A DNA stretch of 64,000 nucleotides, taken from NCBI GenBank assembly GCA_025201345.1, contig JAIXMG010000044.1:1-64000 (forward strand), in the 5' to 3' direction. Below the pieces are notes generated by a model, which was not told where the DNA came from, did not search any database, and saw only the letters and a list, made by a program, of their open reading frames with translations. The translations under genes were made by a program, and so were the position numbers. Shown here piece by piece: positions 32,371 through 43,259 of the stretch. Position 1 is the stretch's first letter, and each line of letters starts with the position of its first letter. Source of the DNA: Thamnidium elegans. Lineage: Eukaryota > Mucoromycota > Mucoromycetes > Mucorales > Mucoraceae.

Positions 32371-34704
32371 GATAGAAATTGTATAAGTGTAAAAAAAAAA
32401 ATAGTTTTCTTAAAAAAAAAAAAAAAGAGATTAGCGTGACTATCTATTTTAGCGAATTATGTAGAAAGTTGGCATAATCAGCTCAAAACAACATATCTTA
32501 AAAGAAACAGAAACAGAAGGTTATATAGGCTCCTATTCCATGTGGTTATAAAGAAACAAAAAATCATGCGTAAACATCTTGAAGAATTGGCTCTGCTGTA
32601 TAATATTTTTAAACGAATAACTAAAGAGACTTTAGTGTTTCGTTTACACCCTATCGAGCGGTTTACAATGATATCTGCTATACTACTCCTATCAAACAGT
32701 AATCGTCACTTTTTACAGCCTTTTGTTTCTTTTCTTTTTTTGGTAACCGGCCCCATAGGTGATAATGCAGTAGAGAAGACGTGAAATTGAATTCTTTTCT
32801 TAAGATAGTTCCTTAAAAATATTTATTATTGTAAAAACTGTTTTCTGTAACCGGTCATATGGGGCCGATTTGTCCATTTTGATTTATATGTGTAGCTCTA
32901 CTATTTGTATATCTATCAGCTCTTTATTTTATTTGTAAACAGGTCTTTATAATAAACTGAACCAATTATTTATCTTTTATATTATATTTATATTACATAA
33001 TAACTTTACCAGTGTTGCTTTAAAGGGGGGGCTTTTTTTTTTAAAAAAAAAGTGCTTGTTATTTGTTTATTCTCAATATTGTTTAATATAATCGATTTTG
33101 TAAGGTTTAAGAGAAAAATACAATAATTCAAAACTCGGATTCTAAAAACTTAGGGGAAAAGACTTTAATAAAACTAATTCTATTTTATAAAGGCATAGGG
33201 TGGTACAGGATGAAGCTCAACTTTTTACAGCTGAGAGTTTTTCCCTGTACTACCCCATGGTCTTTTATCTCTTAAGATCATTTACTTTTATTAAGGCAGG
33301 ACCGTCCAAACCTACCTCATCGCATTGGTGAGATTATTTGGGATCCAAATTTAACATACTTCTAAAAAAGAAGTATTATGAGATACTACGTAATATCTAA
33401 TAATATCTGTATATTTTCTTCCTGTCCAAAAACTGGGTCGGGAGATCTGACTGAGTAGACCAAAATTTCACGAAATTCTCAACTTGGCAGTGGAACGACT
33501 TTATGTTTGTAGCTCCCATAAAGTGTATCAAAGAAATTTCAATACGTCAAGTGATTATACTTACTTGAGAAATATGCAACGAATCGATACTTTAGAGAGA
33601 CCTAGAATTTTTTTAATGAATTCCCACTTGACTCACCTGATTATGCTATTGGGAGAAGGCATAAAATCATGGTATATAAATATTTACAAATAAGGAACAT
33701 TTAAGTTACTTTTGGCAATAAGTATTCAGTTGACTATAGTTTGCTTAAATAGTAAAGAATATATATATATATATACATATATACGTACAGATGACTAAAA
33801 GGGTATCAAAAGTCATTACACCAAACAACGTCAAAAAGTTTGATTTTTTTTAAATAAAAAAAACAGAACAACATACGATTGCTTAGCCAATTTTAACGTT
33901 CTTCATCCCAGAGTTGTGGTATCCAGTAGTTTTGCTTAAATTATCCTGTTTAAAGCTTGGATGTAATAGTGACATATGTTTTTTTTTCTGTATGTGCACA
34001 CTTTTTTCAAGAACAGAAGGGCATGTTCCAGAAACAAAAAGATTGTCAATTATAGAAGCTGGTGCAAGTATTGTTACACATTTCAAGTCTTTTTTTTAGG
34101 GGGTAGGGAATCACAAGTGAATCTATAATTATCCTTTAGGTAACACCATTTAATACTTGCAATTCCAAGTTATCAGGAAGGATACAACGTGGCCAACTCC
34201 GCTTAGAGATGTGTCAAAAACGTATTTGCCCTTTTTCTGTAAGATATAATCAGGTGATAACAAGTGTATAAATAGGCAAAAATATCGTTCAATATATCGT
34301 ATTTATAAAAAAAACATGTGATGGTATCAATGGTTATACAGTTAAATAACTCAAAAAGAAAAAAAGATAAATGCTAGCTATGTCATTATTGCCGCAAGCA
34401 GTAGATGAAACATTGTAAATATCGGAGATCATTATTGTGATCGATGCATTATAGAACCTTTTCAACAAAGAACTTTGTAAGATTCATATATTATCCTTTT
34501 TTGTGAACTTCCCATTGGTGAAAAAAAGAAGGTTCTAATGACGAAAAAAATGTGGGAAAATAATCATGAAATTGATACAAAAACAATTATAATTGACTGT
34601 CATAAATAAGTGCCTAGACTCGGTCTGTGCGAGTATATAAAAATGTAGCGATTATTATTATTTTTTTCTTCTTCTTTTATCTAAAAATTAAAAATTAAAA
34701 CACT
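32371..34704. other. 2.3-kb gene-poor region with small inverted repeats
   Basis: No gene I can support. It holds an imperfect inverted repeat around a gtaaccgg motif (cggccccata 32748-32757 against tatggggccg 32858-32867) and a strong hairpin at 33193-33260. There are also coding-like stretches at 33484-33693 and 33914-34099, which are open but match no family I know. Possibly transposon debris. Confidence 0.45.
33193..33260. repeat. 68-nt imperfect hairpin
   Basis: gcatagggtggtacagga (33193-33210) pairs with ccctgtactaccccatgg (33243-33260), about 16 of 18 positions when G-U is allowed. A further short inner stem (ctca/tgag) surrounds a U-rich loop. Shape is like a small-RNA precursor or the tip of a small mobile element. 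Confidence 0.5.
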
Positions 34705-35647
34705 ATGTCTACAAAACTAAATTGCTCTATTTTACCTTCTTCTATATTAACACCTAGCACGATTCAATGCACTAGATTTTATAGTGACGTGCCAAAAAGA
34801 ACACCATTTTATCGTAAACAAGATCCATACTGTGCTAGTACCGAAATGAAAAGGTTTTTACCTAAAGATCATCGACGAATTATAAAAAGTGCTACAATGC
34901 CTTTAATAAAACCCAGATATTATAATGCACCAAGGCTATTAAACAGATCTTCTCAAACATACGCTTGTCTTGAAAATAATTTAGCAGAAAACGTGCGAAC
35001 GAGTATTTATACAATCTTATAAATCATAAAAATTCCTCATTATACTAACATATAAATATTTAGCTACAACCTTGGTTACCTTCTAGAATATCAGTTTCAT
35101 CGAAATGGTCACTTGTCTATAGTTTAGATCAACACGGTGCCAGTTTAAGTACATTGTACAATCGTACATCTCAAAATAGAGGTCCCTGTTTGTTGGTAAT
35201 ACAAGATAGCAATGATGAGGTAAAAGCCCTTTTTTTTTAACGGATATATTTATTGATAAACTAACTGAAAATAGATATTCGGCGCTTATTTATCAGAAGG
35301 AGTACATATGGATACCAGTTGTTATGGTACAGGCGAATGGTAAAACAAATAAATGAATAAAATTTATCTTCTATTATTGTTAACGATAAATTAGCTTTCT
35401 TTGGAAACAAAATAAAACTACCAAAATGGTGATTGTTTACCCATGGACCATGATCAATGATTATTTAGTCTATTCTAATGGTGACTTCTTCGCTGTAGGT
35501 GGTGGTCAAGGCAAATTTGGACTTTGGTTACACTCTGATTTAACACATGGCTATACAGAATCCTGTGGAACATTTAATAATCCCAGCTTAACAATAGACT
35601 CTTCTTTTGAATGTGTTGCATTAGAGATCTGGGACTTTCAGTATTAG
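34705..35647 (+). CDS. OXR1: TLDc-domain protein, OXR1-like
   Basis: Oxidation-resistance family; TLDc proteins regulate V-ATPase in yeast and animals. Model: join(34705..34992,35064..35219,35275..35339,35395..35647), 253 aa. The N-terminal 85 residues are Tyr/Arg-rich and diverged. The TLDc domain spans about 90-253: LPSRISVSSKWSLVYSLDQH, GASLSTLYNR, IFGAYLSEG, FLWKQN, NDYLVYSNGDFFAVGGGQGK, FGLWLHSDL and a terminal VALEIWDF. The donor at 34993 (gtgcga) is non-consensus but is the only one giving NNLAEN-LQPWLPSR in frame. Confidence 0.87.
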
Positions 35648-35768
35648 AAATAAAAAAAAAAAAAAAAAATCGCTCAAAATTTGCGTTATTTTATTCTTTA
35701 TTTATTTGTTTGTTTGTAAAAAAAATATATATATATAAATATATATATTGATAGAGAAGGGGTATAAT

Positions 35769-36242
35769 TTACTGTAGAAACTCTTGAGTCATATTTGATA
35801 TAAACCTGTTTGACTGTTGACGGTTCATTTTATACCTCACATTTGAATTGTGATTATTATTTCGTATATTTAGATAGCGTATTGCGTAGCTTAAATCTTG
35901 TTCTAACGTTCTTTGTCTTTTGACGTAATCATTCTTCTCGCTACTAATTCTCCTACGCTTATTACTAAACGTCTCTTTGAATGCATCAATTATACTATCT
36001 TGTTCTACTTGATGCCAAATGTTTAATAAAGATATTTTTTTACGAATAACAATAGGCACCTCTTTTTCTTCCTTTTCTTGTTTCTTTGGCTGAAAATAAT
36101 TTTTAATTGTTTTTTTTGATTGAATAATGTCTGTAGGTTGAATGAATGCAGCTAATGGTTCTGTACCAATAACTTTAGAGGAGACTGCAAGTTTTCCTCC
36201 TTTCCGTTTTGGTGTAAAACCAAAGGCACCAAGTGTTGTCAT
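35769..36242 (-). CDS. Small basic protein with PIP-box-like motif
   Basis: Single exon, 157 aa, mostly disordered and basic. Residues 43-50, KKTIKNYF, fit a non-canonical PCNA-interacting (PIP) motif: [QK]xx[ILM]xx[FY][FY] with Lys replacing Gln, flanked by Lys. Residues 70-115 (LLNIWHQVEQDSIIDAFKET, then RKRRRISSEK-like basic run) may fold as helices. A perfect ACGCGT lies 83 bp upstream of the start. A replication or repair accessory role is an inference from these two signals; the family is not recognised. Confidence 0.6.
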   Translation of the reverse strand: MTTLGAFGFTPKRKGGKLAVSSKVIGTEPLAAFIQPTDIIQSKKTIKNYFQPKKQEKEEKEVPIVIRKKISLLNIWHQVEQDSIIDAFKETFSNKRRRISSEKNDYVKRQRTLEQDLSYAIRYLNIRNNNHNSNVRYKMNRQQSNRFISNMTQEFLQ

Positions 36243-36324
36243 TTAGGAATAATAAAATGTGTTGGAAAAAAAAAATGTTGTGTATTAAGGACTATTTTTC
36301 ATTTTTTTTTTTTATTTTAAAAAG

Positions 36325-36330
36325 ACGCGT
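36325..36330. promoter_or_regulatory. MCB box (ACGCGT) upstream of the PIP-motif gene
   Basis: Palindrome gacgcgtc, 83 bp before the start codon at 36242. Matches the MBF/MCB consensus exactly. Confidence 0.5.
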
Positions 36331-36685
36331 CGGACTACATTCATTCTCAAAGCCTCAGATTCATCGTAACATAATATGACATTGGTTAAGCGTTAACTGT
36401 ATATAGCAGCGAATAATATAGTATGAACCAAATAGTTCATATAGCGTCTTTTCAATTAAGTGATATAATCTTGATGACTGAGGTCTCAGTTGAATGAAAT
36501 GAGATGATAATTAGAGGTTTTTTTGTTTTGTTTTTTTCTGTACCAGATACCTTTTATTAACCAATAATAAAATAGGCATTCAAAGACTATTTAGTGATTT
36601 CTTTTTATTTTCTTTACATTTAAAGCTTTTTTTCTTTCCATTTTTCCTAAACCTATTGTTTATAAATTCAAATTTCTATTGGCTT

Positions 36686-36704
36686 GAATCATTTGCTATG
36701 ATTC
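36686..36704. promoter_or_regulatory. Inverted repeat gaatcat-n5-atgattc upstream of HIS4
   Basis: Perfect 7-bp arms, about 123-141 bp before the HIS4 ATG, with a third gaatcat at 36710-36716. ATGATTCAT differs by one base from the Gcn4/CPC1 site ATGACTCAT, so general amino-acid control is a possible reading. Confidence 0.3.
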
Positions 36705-36826
36705 ATCTGGAATCATAAGAAAAAGGTGACTGTGTAAAGTTTTGACATAATTGGGGGGTGTTTTATACATATTTTTATTTTTTTTCATCTTGGGAAATCT
36801 ACTTTTTTTATTTTCTTATTTTAAAA

Positions 36827-39405
36827 ATGTTTATACCTTCACTTGACTTGGCTGACACTAACCAAGCCTCACTTTATTCTTCTTTATCCTTCTTTGGTTC
36901 TGTTATCCTTCAAAACGGTAATGTCGCTCAGATCAAGTCCTTGATCAACCAAACCGGATCTACTCTTTACTGGACCTATGCCAGCTCGATTGAAGAAGCC
37001 ATTCAATTATGGGATATTGGTGTATTAAAGGTTATTTTTACTTTGGATACTTACCGCTCTATTCAATCTGAACTTGCCGACATTGGTCAAGATCGTATTG
37101 CTGTCTTTGCACCTTCTGTTGCTAATCTCGAGTCTATTGATGTTTCTACCTATATCATTCAAGACGCTTCAGATTTAGCTGCTATTAGTGCCTTTGCCAA
37201 AAAGACAAAGTCCTGTTTGTTGGGCCATGGTGGTGAAAAATCTACTGTCGTTCAATTGGAGAATGTTACAGTCGAATCTATCGCTGAATACCAATCCCAC
37301 CAATTAGATGTCATTGTACCTGCTTCTCGTTTATCTGTCAACGTAGATGACAAATCCGGAAAATTAAACATCGCTGATGCCTTTTTAGCTACCGCAAAGA
37401 CTGATCGTCCTGATGGTCTTTACACCACTATGGTTGTCGATGAATTCAACAAGGCTCTTGGTTTAGTTTATTCTTCCAAAGAAAGTGTTGCTGAATCCAT
37501 TCGTCTTGGTCAAGGTGTCTATCAATCTCGCGGTAGAGGTCTTTGGCATAAGGGTTTAACTTCTGGTGCTACTCAAACCTTAAAGCATATTGATTATGAC
37601 TGTGATGGTGATGCTTTACGTTTTGTTGTTGAGCAACACGGTGCTGGTAAACCTTTTTTTTTTTAAAAAAAAATATATATATATAAATTTTAACATGTTT
37701 GTGATTTTTAGGTTTCTGTCATTTGAACACTCGTACTTGTTTCGGTCACGATTCTGGTATCACTGCTTTAGAAAAGACTTTGAAGGAGAGAAAGAACAAT
37801 GCACCCGCTGGTTCTTACACTGCTCGTTTATTCAACGATCCCAAGTTATTACGTGCCAAGATTTTGGAAGAAGCTGAAGAACTTTGTGATGCTACGGATA
37901 AAGAGGAAATTGCATGGGAGGCAGCTGATTTGATTTACTTTGCTCTTGCCAAATGTGTTGGTGCTGGTGTCTCTTTAGCTGATATTGAAAAGAACTTGAA
38001 TAAGAAGGCTAGAAAGGTAACTCGTCGTCCTGGTAATGCTAAGCCTAAATATCAAGAACCTATCGTTAAACAAGAAAATGATACTGGTCGTATTGAGATG
38101 ATAAAGTATAACTTGAACGAAATCTCTAGTCAACAACGTAGTCGTCTTTTATTACGTCCCATTATTGATTCTACTGAAATCATCAGCCGTGTCACTCCTA
38201 TTATGCAAAAAGTAAGACAAGGTGGTGATAAAGCTATTTTGGATTTCACACGTCAATTTGATCGTGTTGAGCTTGAATCTCATACTATCAAGGCTCCTTT
38301 CGATCCTGCCATGATGGAATTAGATCCTGCTACAAAGAAGGCTATTGATCAAGCTTATGATAACATTTACAAATTCCACGATGCTCAATTGGATAAAGAA
38401 ACTCTTGTAGTTGAAACCATGCCTGGCGTCACTTGTTCTAGATTCACTCGTCCTATTGAACGTGTTGGTCTTTATGTACCTGGTGGAACTGCTGTCTTAC
38501 CTTCTACTGCTCTTATGTTGGGTATCCCCGCTAAGGTTGCTGGTTGTCGTGAAATCGTAATGGCTACTCCTCCTCGTCCTGATGGTTCTGTTGTACCTGA
38601 AGTATTATATGTCGCTCATAAGGTTGGTGCTTCTCACGTCGTCAAGGCTGGTGGTGCACAAGCTGTTGCTGCCATGGCTTATGGTACTGAAACTATTCCC
38701 AAGGTAGACAAGATCTTTGGTCCTGGTAACCAATACGTTACTGCTGCCAAGATGGTAGCTCAAAACGATACAGCCAGTCTTGTTGCTATTGATATGCCTG
38801 CTGGTCCTTCTGAAGTACTTGTGATTGCTGATATGTCTAGTAACCCTGTTTATGTTGCTGCTGATTTATTATCCCAAGCTGAACATGGTGCTGATTCACA
38901 AGTTGTTCTTTTGGCTGTTGACTTGACTCCAGAGCACTTGAAGGCTATTGAAAATCAAGTTCACGAACAAGCTATTGCTTTACCTCGCTGTGATATCATT
39001 CGTAAGAGTATCCCTCACTCTTTCACTGTATCCATGAAGACTTTAGAAGAAGCCATGAAATTCTCCAACGATTATGCTCCTGAGCATTTAATCTTGCATA
39101 TCGAAGATGCTGCTCATGTCTTGCCTCAAGTTGATAACGCTGGTAGTGTGTTTGTAGGTCCTTACTCACCCGAAAGTTTCGGTGATTATGCCTCTGGTAC
39201 CAATCACACTTTACCTACATACGGTTACTCTCGTATGTATTCTGGTGTCAACACCAATGGCTTCGTAAAGCACATTACTTCTCAAGAATGTACTTCTGAA
39301 GGTATGGATTTACTTGGTGATACCGTTATGCGTCTTGCTGAAATCGAAGGTCTCGGAGCTCATCGTAATGCTGTCGCTGTGCGTCTTGCTGACTTGAGAA
39401 AGTAA
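36827..39405 (+). CDS. HIS4: Trifunctional histidine biosynthesis protein HIS4 (HisI-HisE-HisD)
   Basis: Carries phosphoribosyl-AMP cyclohydrolase, phosphoribosyl-ATP pyrophosphatase and histidinol dehydrogenase (steps 2, 3 and the last two oxidations). Model: join(36827..37646,37712..39405), 837 aa. An N-terminal fungal extension covers about 1-235. HisI is at about 235-280 (DYDCDGDALRFVVEQHGAG then FCHLNTRTCF, zinc ligands). HisE is at about 290-375 (LEEAEELCDATDKEEIAWEA). HisD is at about 400-837 (PIERVGLYVPGGTAVLPSTA, KIFGPGNQYVTAAK, DMPAGPSEVL, SQAEHGADSQ, YAPEHLILHI, SFGDYASGTNHTLPT). The intron splits HisI. Codon use is stronger (more CGT, GCT, GGT) than in neighbours, suggesting high expression. 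Confidence 0.96.
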
Positions 39406-39798
39406 AAAAAAAAAAATGGATATCTTTCTTTTTTTTTAAAAAAAAAAAGCGAAAGGACAACATGGTGAACAATTCATAGTGTTTTAATCTTTCTTCTTTT
39501 TTGTAATAAATTATACATGTTTTTTGATATATTCGTATTTTTACCTCGAGATACTTGTTAAATTATTTCATAGGCCCTTTTTTTATAGTGAGATAAGATT
39601 ATGGTTTATTATTGTCAAATGAAATAAATCGTACATCAGAAGCAAACGTCAGAATCAAACACAATTGAATAAAATCTTTTAGTTAAAACCTTTTACACCT
39701 AACCGTAGTTTGAATCAAAAAGATCATTTATTCAAAAAAAAAAAAAAAAATGAAAGAGGACGTTAAATATATACACTAATGAAAGACATAAAAGAGAT
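39406..39798. other. Intergenic, 3' regions of HIS4 and the MBF gene
   Basis: 393 bp between convergent genes; homopolymer runs and AT-rich sequence only. Confidence 0.6.
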
Positions 39799-41839
39799 CT
39801 AGGCTGGGTTCATTTGAACGTCATGATCTGGTGATGCCTCTTCTATCTTAACTGATGTTGATGCATCATATGATGTATTTGGAGAACTACCAATATTCTC
39901 ATTGGTAGTTTTTACATGTTGTACAGTACTGTTAGAAGGTTCGCTAGGTTTAGTGATTATGACAGGTACAAGAGGAGGTGAGTCAGCTCTCATTGGAGAT
40001 AAAGCATCTTGCTCGGAAGCTTCAGCCATAATCGGGTCTATCTCCATGTGAGGTGCCATGGGCGTAGTAGGCGTATCAGGCATAGCTGAAACGGGAATAG
40101 ATGGAGGAGCAGTACTTGTACTTGATTCAGCAAAAGCACCCTGTCTTCTAATCTTATCCATAAATCCAATCACACGGGCCAGATCAAGATCTGGTGGATC
40201 GCTTTCAATAGCCAAAGTAAGAGGTTCGACCAATTCATCAATTTTATCAATTGGAAGGTTACAGCAAGCAGCTATCAAACGTTTGCATTGCATTTCCTTT
40301 TCATAAAACTGATCTTTCAATTCTTTAATTTCATCCTGAAGCTCTTGGTCATTGGTTGTGTAAGCTTTAACTTTTGCTTGAACATTTCTGATATAACTAT
40401 CCAATTTCTTTTTCTTTTGTTCTTCTGTTGCATCTTGCGGTATAACCAACTCGGGTACATTAAACAATGCATCAATATCCTCATCTTCATCAATATTATC
40501 CGTGTCGTTTAAGCTAGGCATTGGTTTACCAGCCTTCTTCATGATTTCTTCAAGATGGCGCCAACCCGTCTGAAGTGCATTTTCAATATTTCGGGTCTTT
40601 TGTTGAGCTTCTGATAGTTTTTGTGATTGAGCTTGACGTTCTTCGAGTCCTCTTCTCGTAGATTCTAACTCTTCCGTAACAGCATTTAATTCTTCTTGGA
40701 CGTTTTGGAGTTCTTGTTCTTTGGTTGCCAATTGGCCTCCATATTCATCGTCTAAAGCGTCGACAATTTTTTGCACAGCTAAATTATTCATTGATTAATA
40801 TGTATGCCTTTTGTTTTTTTTTTTCAAACGATTTTAACTTACTAGCGACAATCTCTTTTCCTCTTTGACTGGAAGGAAAAGGTTTTTTACCGTACAGAGA
40901 AGAACTGTTGAATTCGCGTGGAATTCGAGATGCTTCTTCCATATAAGTGTCCTAAAGAAAAGATAAATGATATATACCAAACACTACGCATTTTAAAAAA
41001 AAATTACCGTGTCGTTATAATCTCTCATTTGTAAGCCATTGTTATTTTCAGCAGATTGTGTAGCACCAGCTTCAACCAAAATATCCACTAGAGCTTGACA
41101 ATCCAACCTAGCAGCAATATTAAGAGCAGTATCTCCAAGAGAATCCTGAGCATTAATGATAGATTTTATATCTTCAGTTCCATTCGAGATAGTGTTGACC
41201 AAAATTCTCATGTAATACACAGCAGCATTAGTACGACCTTGAATACCAGCAGTCAAAGCGGCATGATGCAACGCAGTTCTTTTTTTATTATCACTCATTG
41301 CAATTGACTCTTTCAATAACTCAAACGTCTTTTCAAAGCTATTATTGTCGTAACTATTGGTCACCATCACACCACGCATTAATGGGGTCTCTCCTGTATA
41401 ACTGGTACAGGCAATATTGGCTCCTTTAGAAACCAATAATTCAATTGTCTTTTCCCTGGCTAACGCAGTAGCCCAATGAAGTGCTGTATGTCCTTGTTCA
41501 TCAATTACCATATCTACATTAAAAGTGCTTTTTCCTTGTGTGTTTTTAAGAAGGTCTGGTATTTGCTCTGGTTTATCAGATAAAAAGATTGACATGAGGA
41601 TACTTCGGTCTCGCTCATTGGCAGCTGCCTGTTCGCCAGTTTCCTCAATTGAAATCTTGGGTTTTTTACGTGGTTTTAAAGTATCTTCAGCTTCACTAAT
41701 AGGCAAAAGCTGTTGATGCTGCTGTTGATGTTGTTGCTGCTGTTGATTTTGTTGTTGTTGCTGCTGTTGTTGTTGTAATTGTTGTTGTTGCTGTTGTAAT
41801 TGGTGTTGTTGCTGTTGTAATTGTTGTTGTTGCTGTTGT

Positions 41840-41874
<35 letters not shown>

Positions 41875-42526
41875 TTGATTTTTTTGGCTCAGCAATTGTT
41901 GTTGTTGTTGTTGCTGATGTTGTTGTTGTTGCTGTTGCAATTGATGTTGTTGTTGGTGTTGTTGTCTTTGTTGTTGTTCTTGTCGCTGTTGTCGCTGTTG
42001 TTGCTGTTGCTGTAACTGCTTTGGAGTTTGTTGTTGCGGAGCTGCTTGTTGCTGCTGTTTTGAGGTTTCAGTATTTAGTTTTTTTCTAGCAGCAATAGCT
42101 TGCTCTTTTGTAAGCAAAGATTCATCGCCGTCTTTAGTGCCCAAGTTGCTTAATTCGAAGTTAAACAAAGGACCTAATTCATCAAGAACACCGTATTTTT
42201 CCGCTAATTCTCTACTTTTTTCGAAAGGAATCCTATATGTGCTAAAAGCGTTAGAAAAAGAAGAAACAAAGGGTACAAAGATAAGTTTACCAAGTTCCTT
42301 GATATTTTCCGTATCCACCTTGTACTTTTTCGTGTTCGCCGATCAAGACTTCTTTCTCAAGGATTTTTGTACGTCTCCCTTTATCAATATTAGCGACTTT
42401 CAAGATTTGGGTTGCATTCATGTATGAGTCGGTTCTTCTCCGCATAGTCGCTACACCATTAGCAACCATTTCAAATACTGGTACACCAGAGTATACTGCA
42501 GAGTAAATCTTGCTTAAATCAGACAT
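39799..42526 (-). CDS. MBF/SBF-type cell-cycle transcription factor (Mbp1/Res-like) with long poly-Q insert
   Basis: APSES (KilA-N) DNA-binding and ankyrin factor that drives G1/S genes through MCB boxes. Model: complement(join(39799..40778,40843..40951,41008..42232,42291..42526)), 849 aa. The APSES domain is at about 5-105 ([52 protein letters not shown]). A Gln/His/Leu-rich tract spans about 155-265 (41700-42060), encoded by mixed CAA/CAG. Ankyrin repeats lie at about 320-460 ([46 protein letters not shown]). A long coiled coil follows at about 535-690, with a Ser/Pro-rich tail. The acceptor was chosen to give GTWIPFEK, the family sequence. Confidence 0.9.
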
Positions 42527-43259
42527 TTTCTTTTCGTTTTGGTATTGATAAAACAAACAATTTTTTATGATTTGAGAACGCGTTCGTTTTTAGTACCGCT
42601 TTTTTTTTCACAAGCATGCATGTATTTTTTATGTGTAGTGTGGCATTACCAAATTAAGGATGTGACTGAGCGGGAACAATAGTAAGTCTGGTGAGAGAAG
42701 TTTTTTTTTTTTTTTTAATATGTTATCCTACATACTCTGTATGTATACCCAAACTCAATTGAATAAAGTAAGCTGTAACACGAGTAACTTATAAAGAGCC
42801 GCTGTATCCTGTGATGAGATCAGACGCGAGGATTATTCCTTGTGCTATTCATAGTTTACTGGTACACACTCAATTATTATGTAGAAATATAAAACGCTTT
42901 TTTTACTCGACTAGCTATTGGTATTAACAGTTAAGAAAAGCTCTCTTTTTTTTTAAAAAAAAAAAAAGAAACAGAAATAAATTCGTATTCTTTTGTTGGT
43001 CAACATTCAACATATTTTTCTTTTTTAAGATTATTCATGGTATTATTGTTTACGTAAGATACAACGTATTTTATATGTACAGTGCATTTCTATCTGCTAC
43101 ATCTATGCTCGTTATAAAATATTTGATCACTACAATTTTAGATTTCCGCATCTTTTTCGGGCGTAAATCTGAGTCATTGGGACTGTTGGATTCTTTGCAT
43201 CTATTCGTCCTTGTTCATTTCTTCTTGTTTTTGTTCTTCTTTATCAGTAATAGAAAAAT
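42527..43259. other. Divergent promoter of the MBF gene and the SPX-SerB gene
   Basis: 733 bp with an MCB palindrome at 42576-42585, poly-T/A tracts and CT/T-rich leader before 43260. No gene seen. Confidence 0.5.
42576..42585. promoter_or_regulatory. MCB palindrome gaACGCGTtc upstream of the MBF gene
   Basis: A perfect 10-bp palindrome whose core is the exact MBF site, about 50 bp before the start codon of an MBF subunit. Suggests autoregulation. Confidence 0.5.

Larger units (their letters stand above)
36243..36826. other. Divergent promoter region of the PIP-motif gene and HIS4
   Basis: 584 bp, containing the MCB box at 36325-36330 and an inverted repeat at 36686-36704 on the HIS4 side. 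No further gene. Confidence 0.5.

Noticed and set aside
36265..36284. Possible fourth copy of the dispersed element (A run followed by tgttgt)
   Set aside because: Only the A run and six bases match; flanks do not.
41821..42015. Poly-Leu open frame on the plus strand
   Set aside because: Shadow of the antisense poly-Q tract of the MBF gene; the same holds for 53261-53551.
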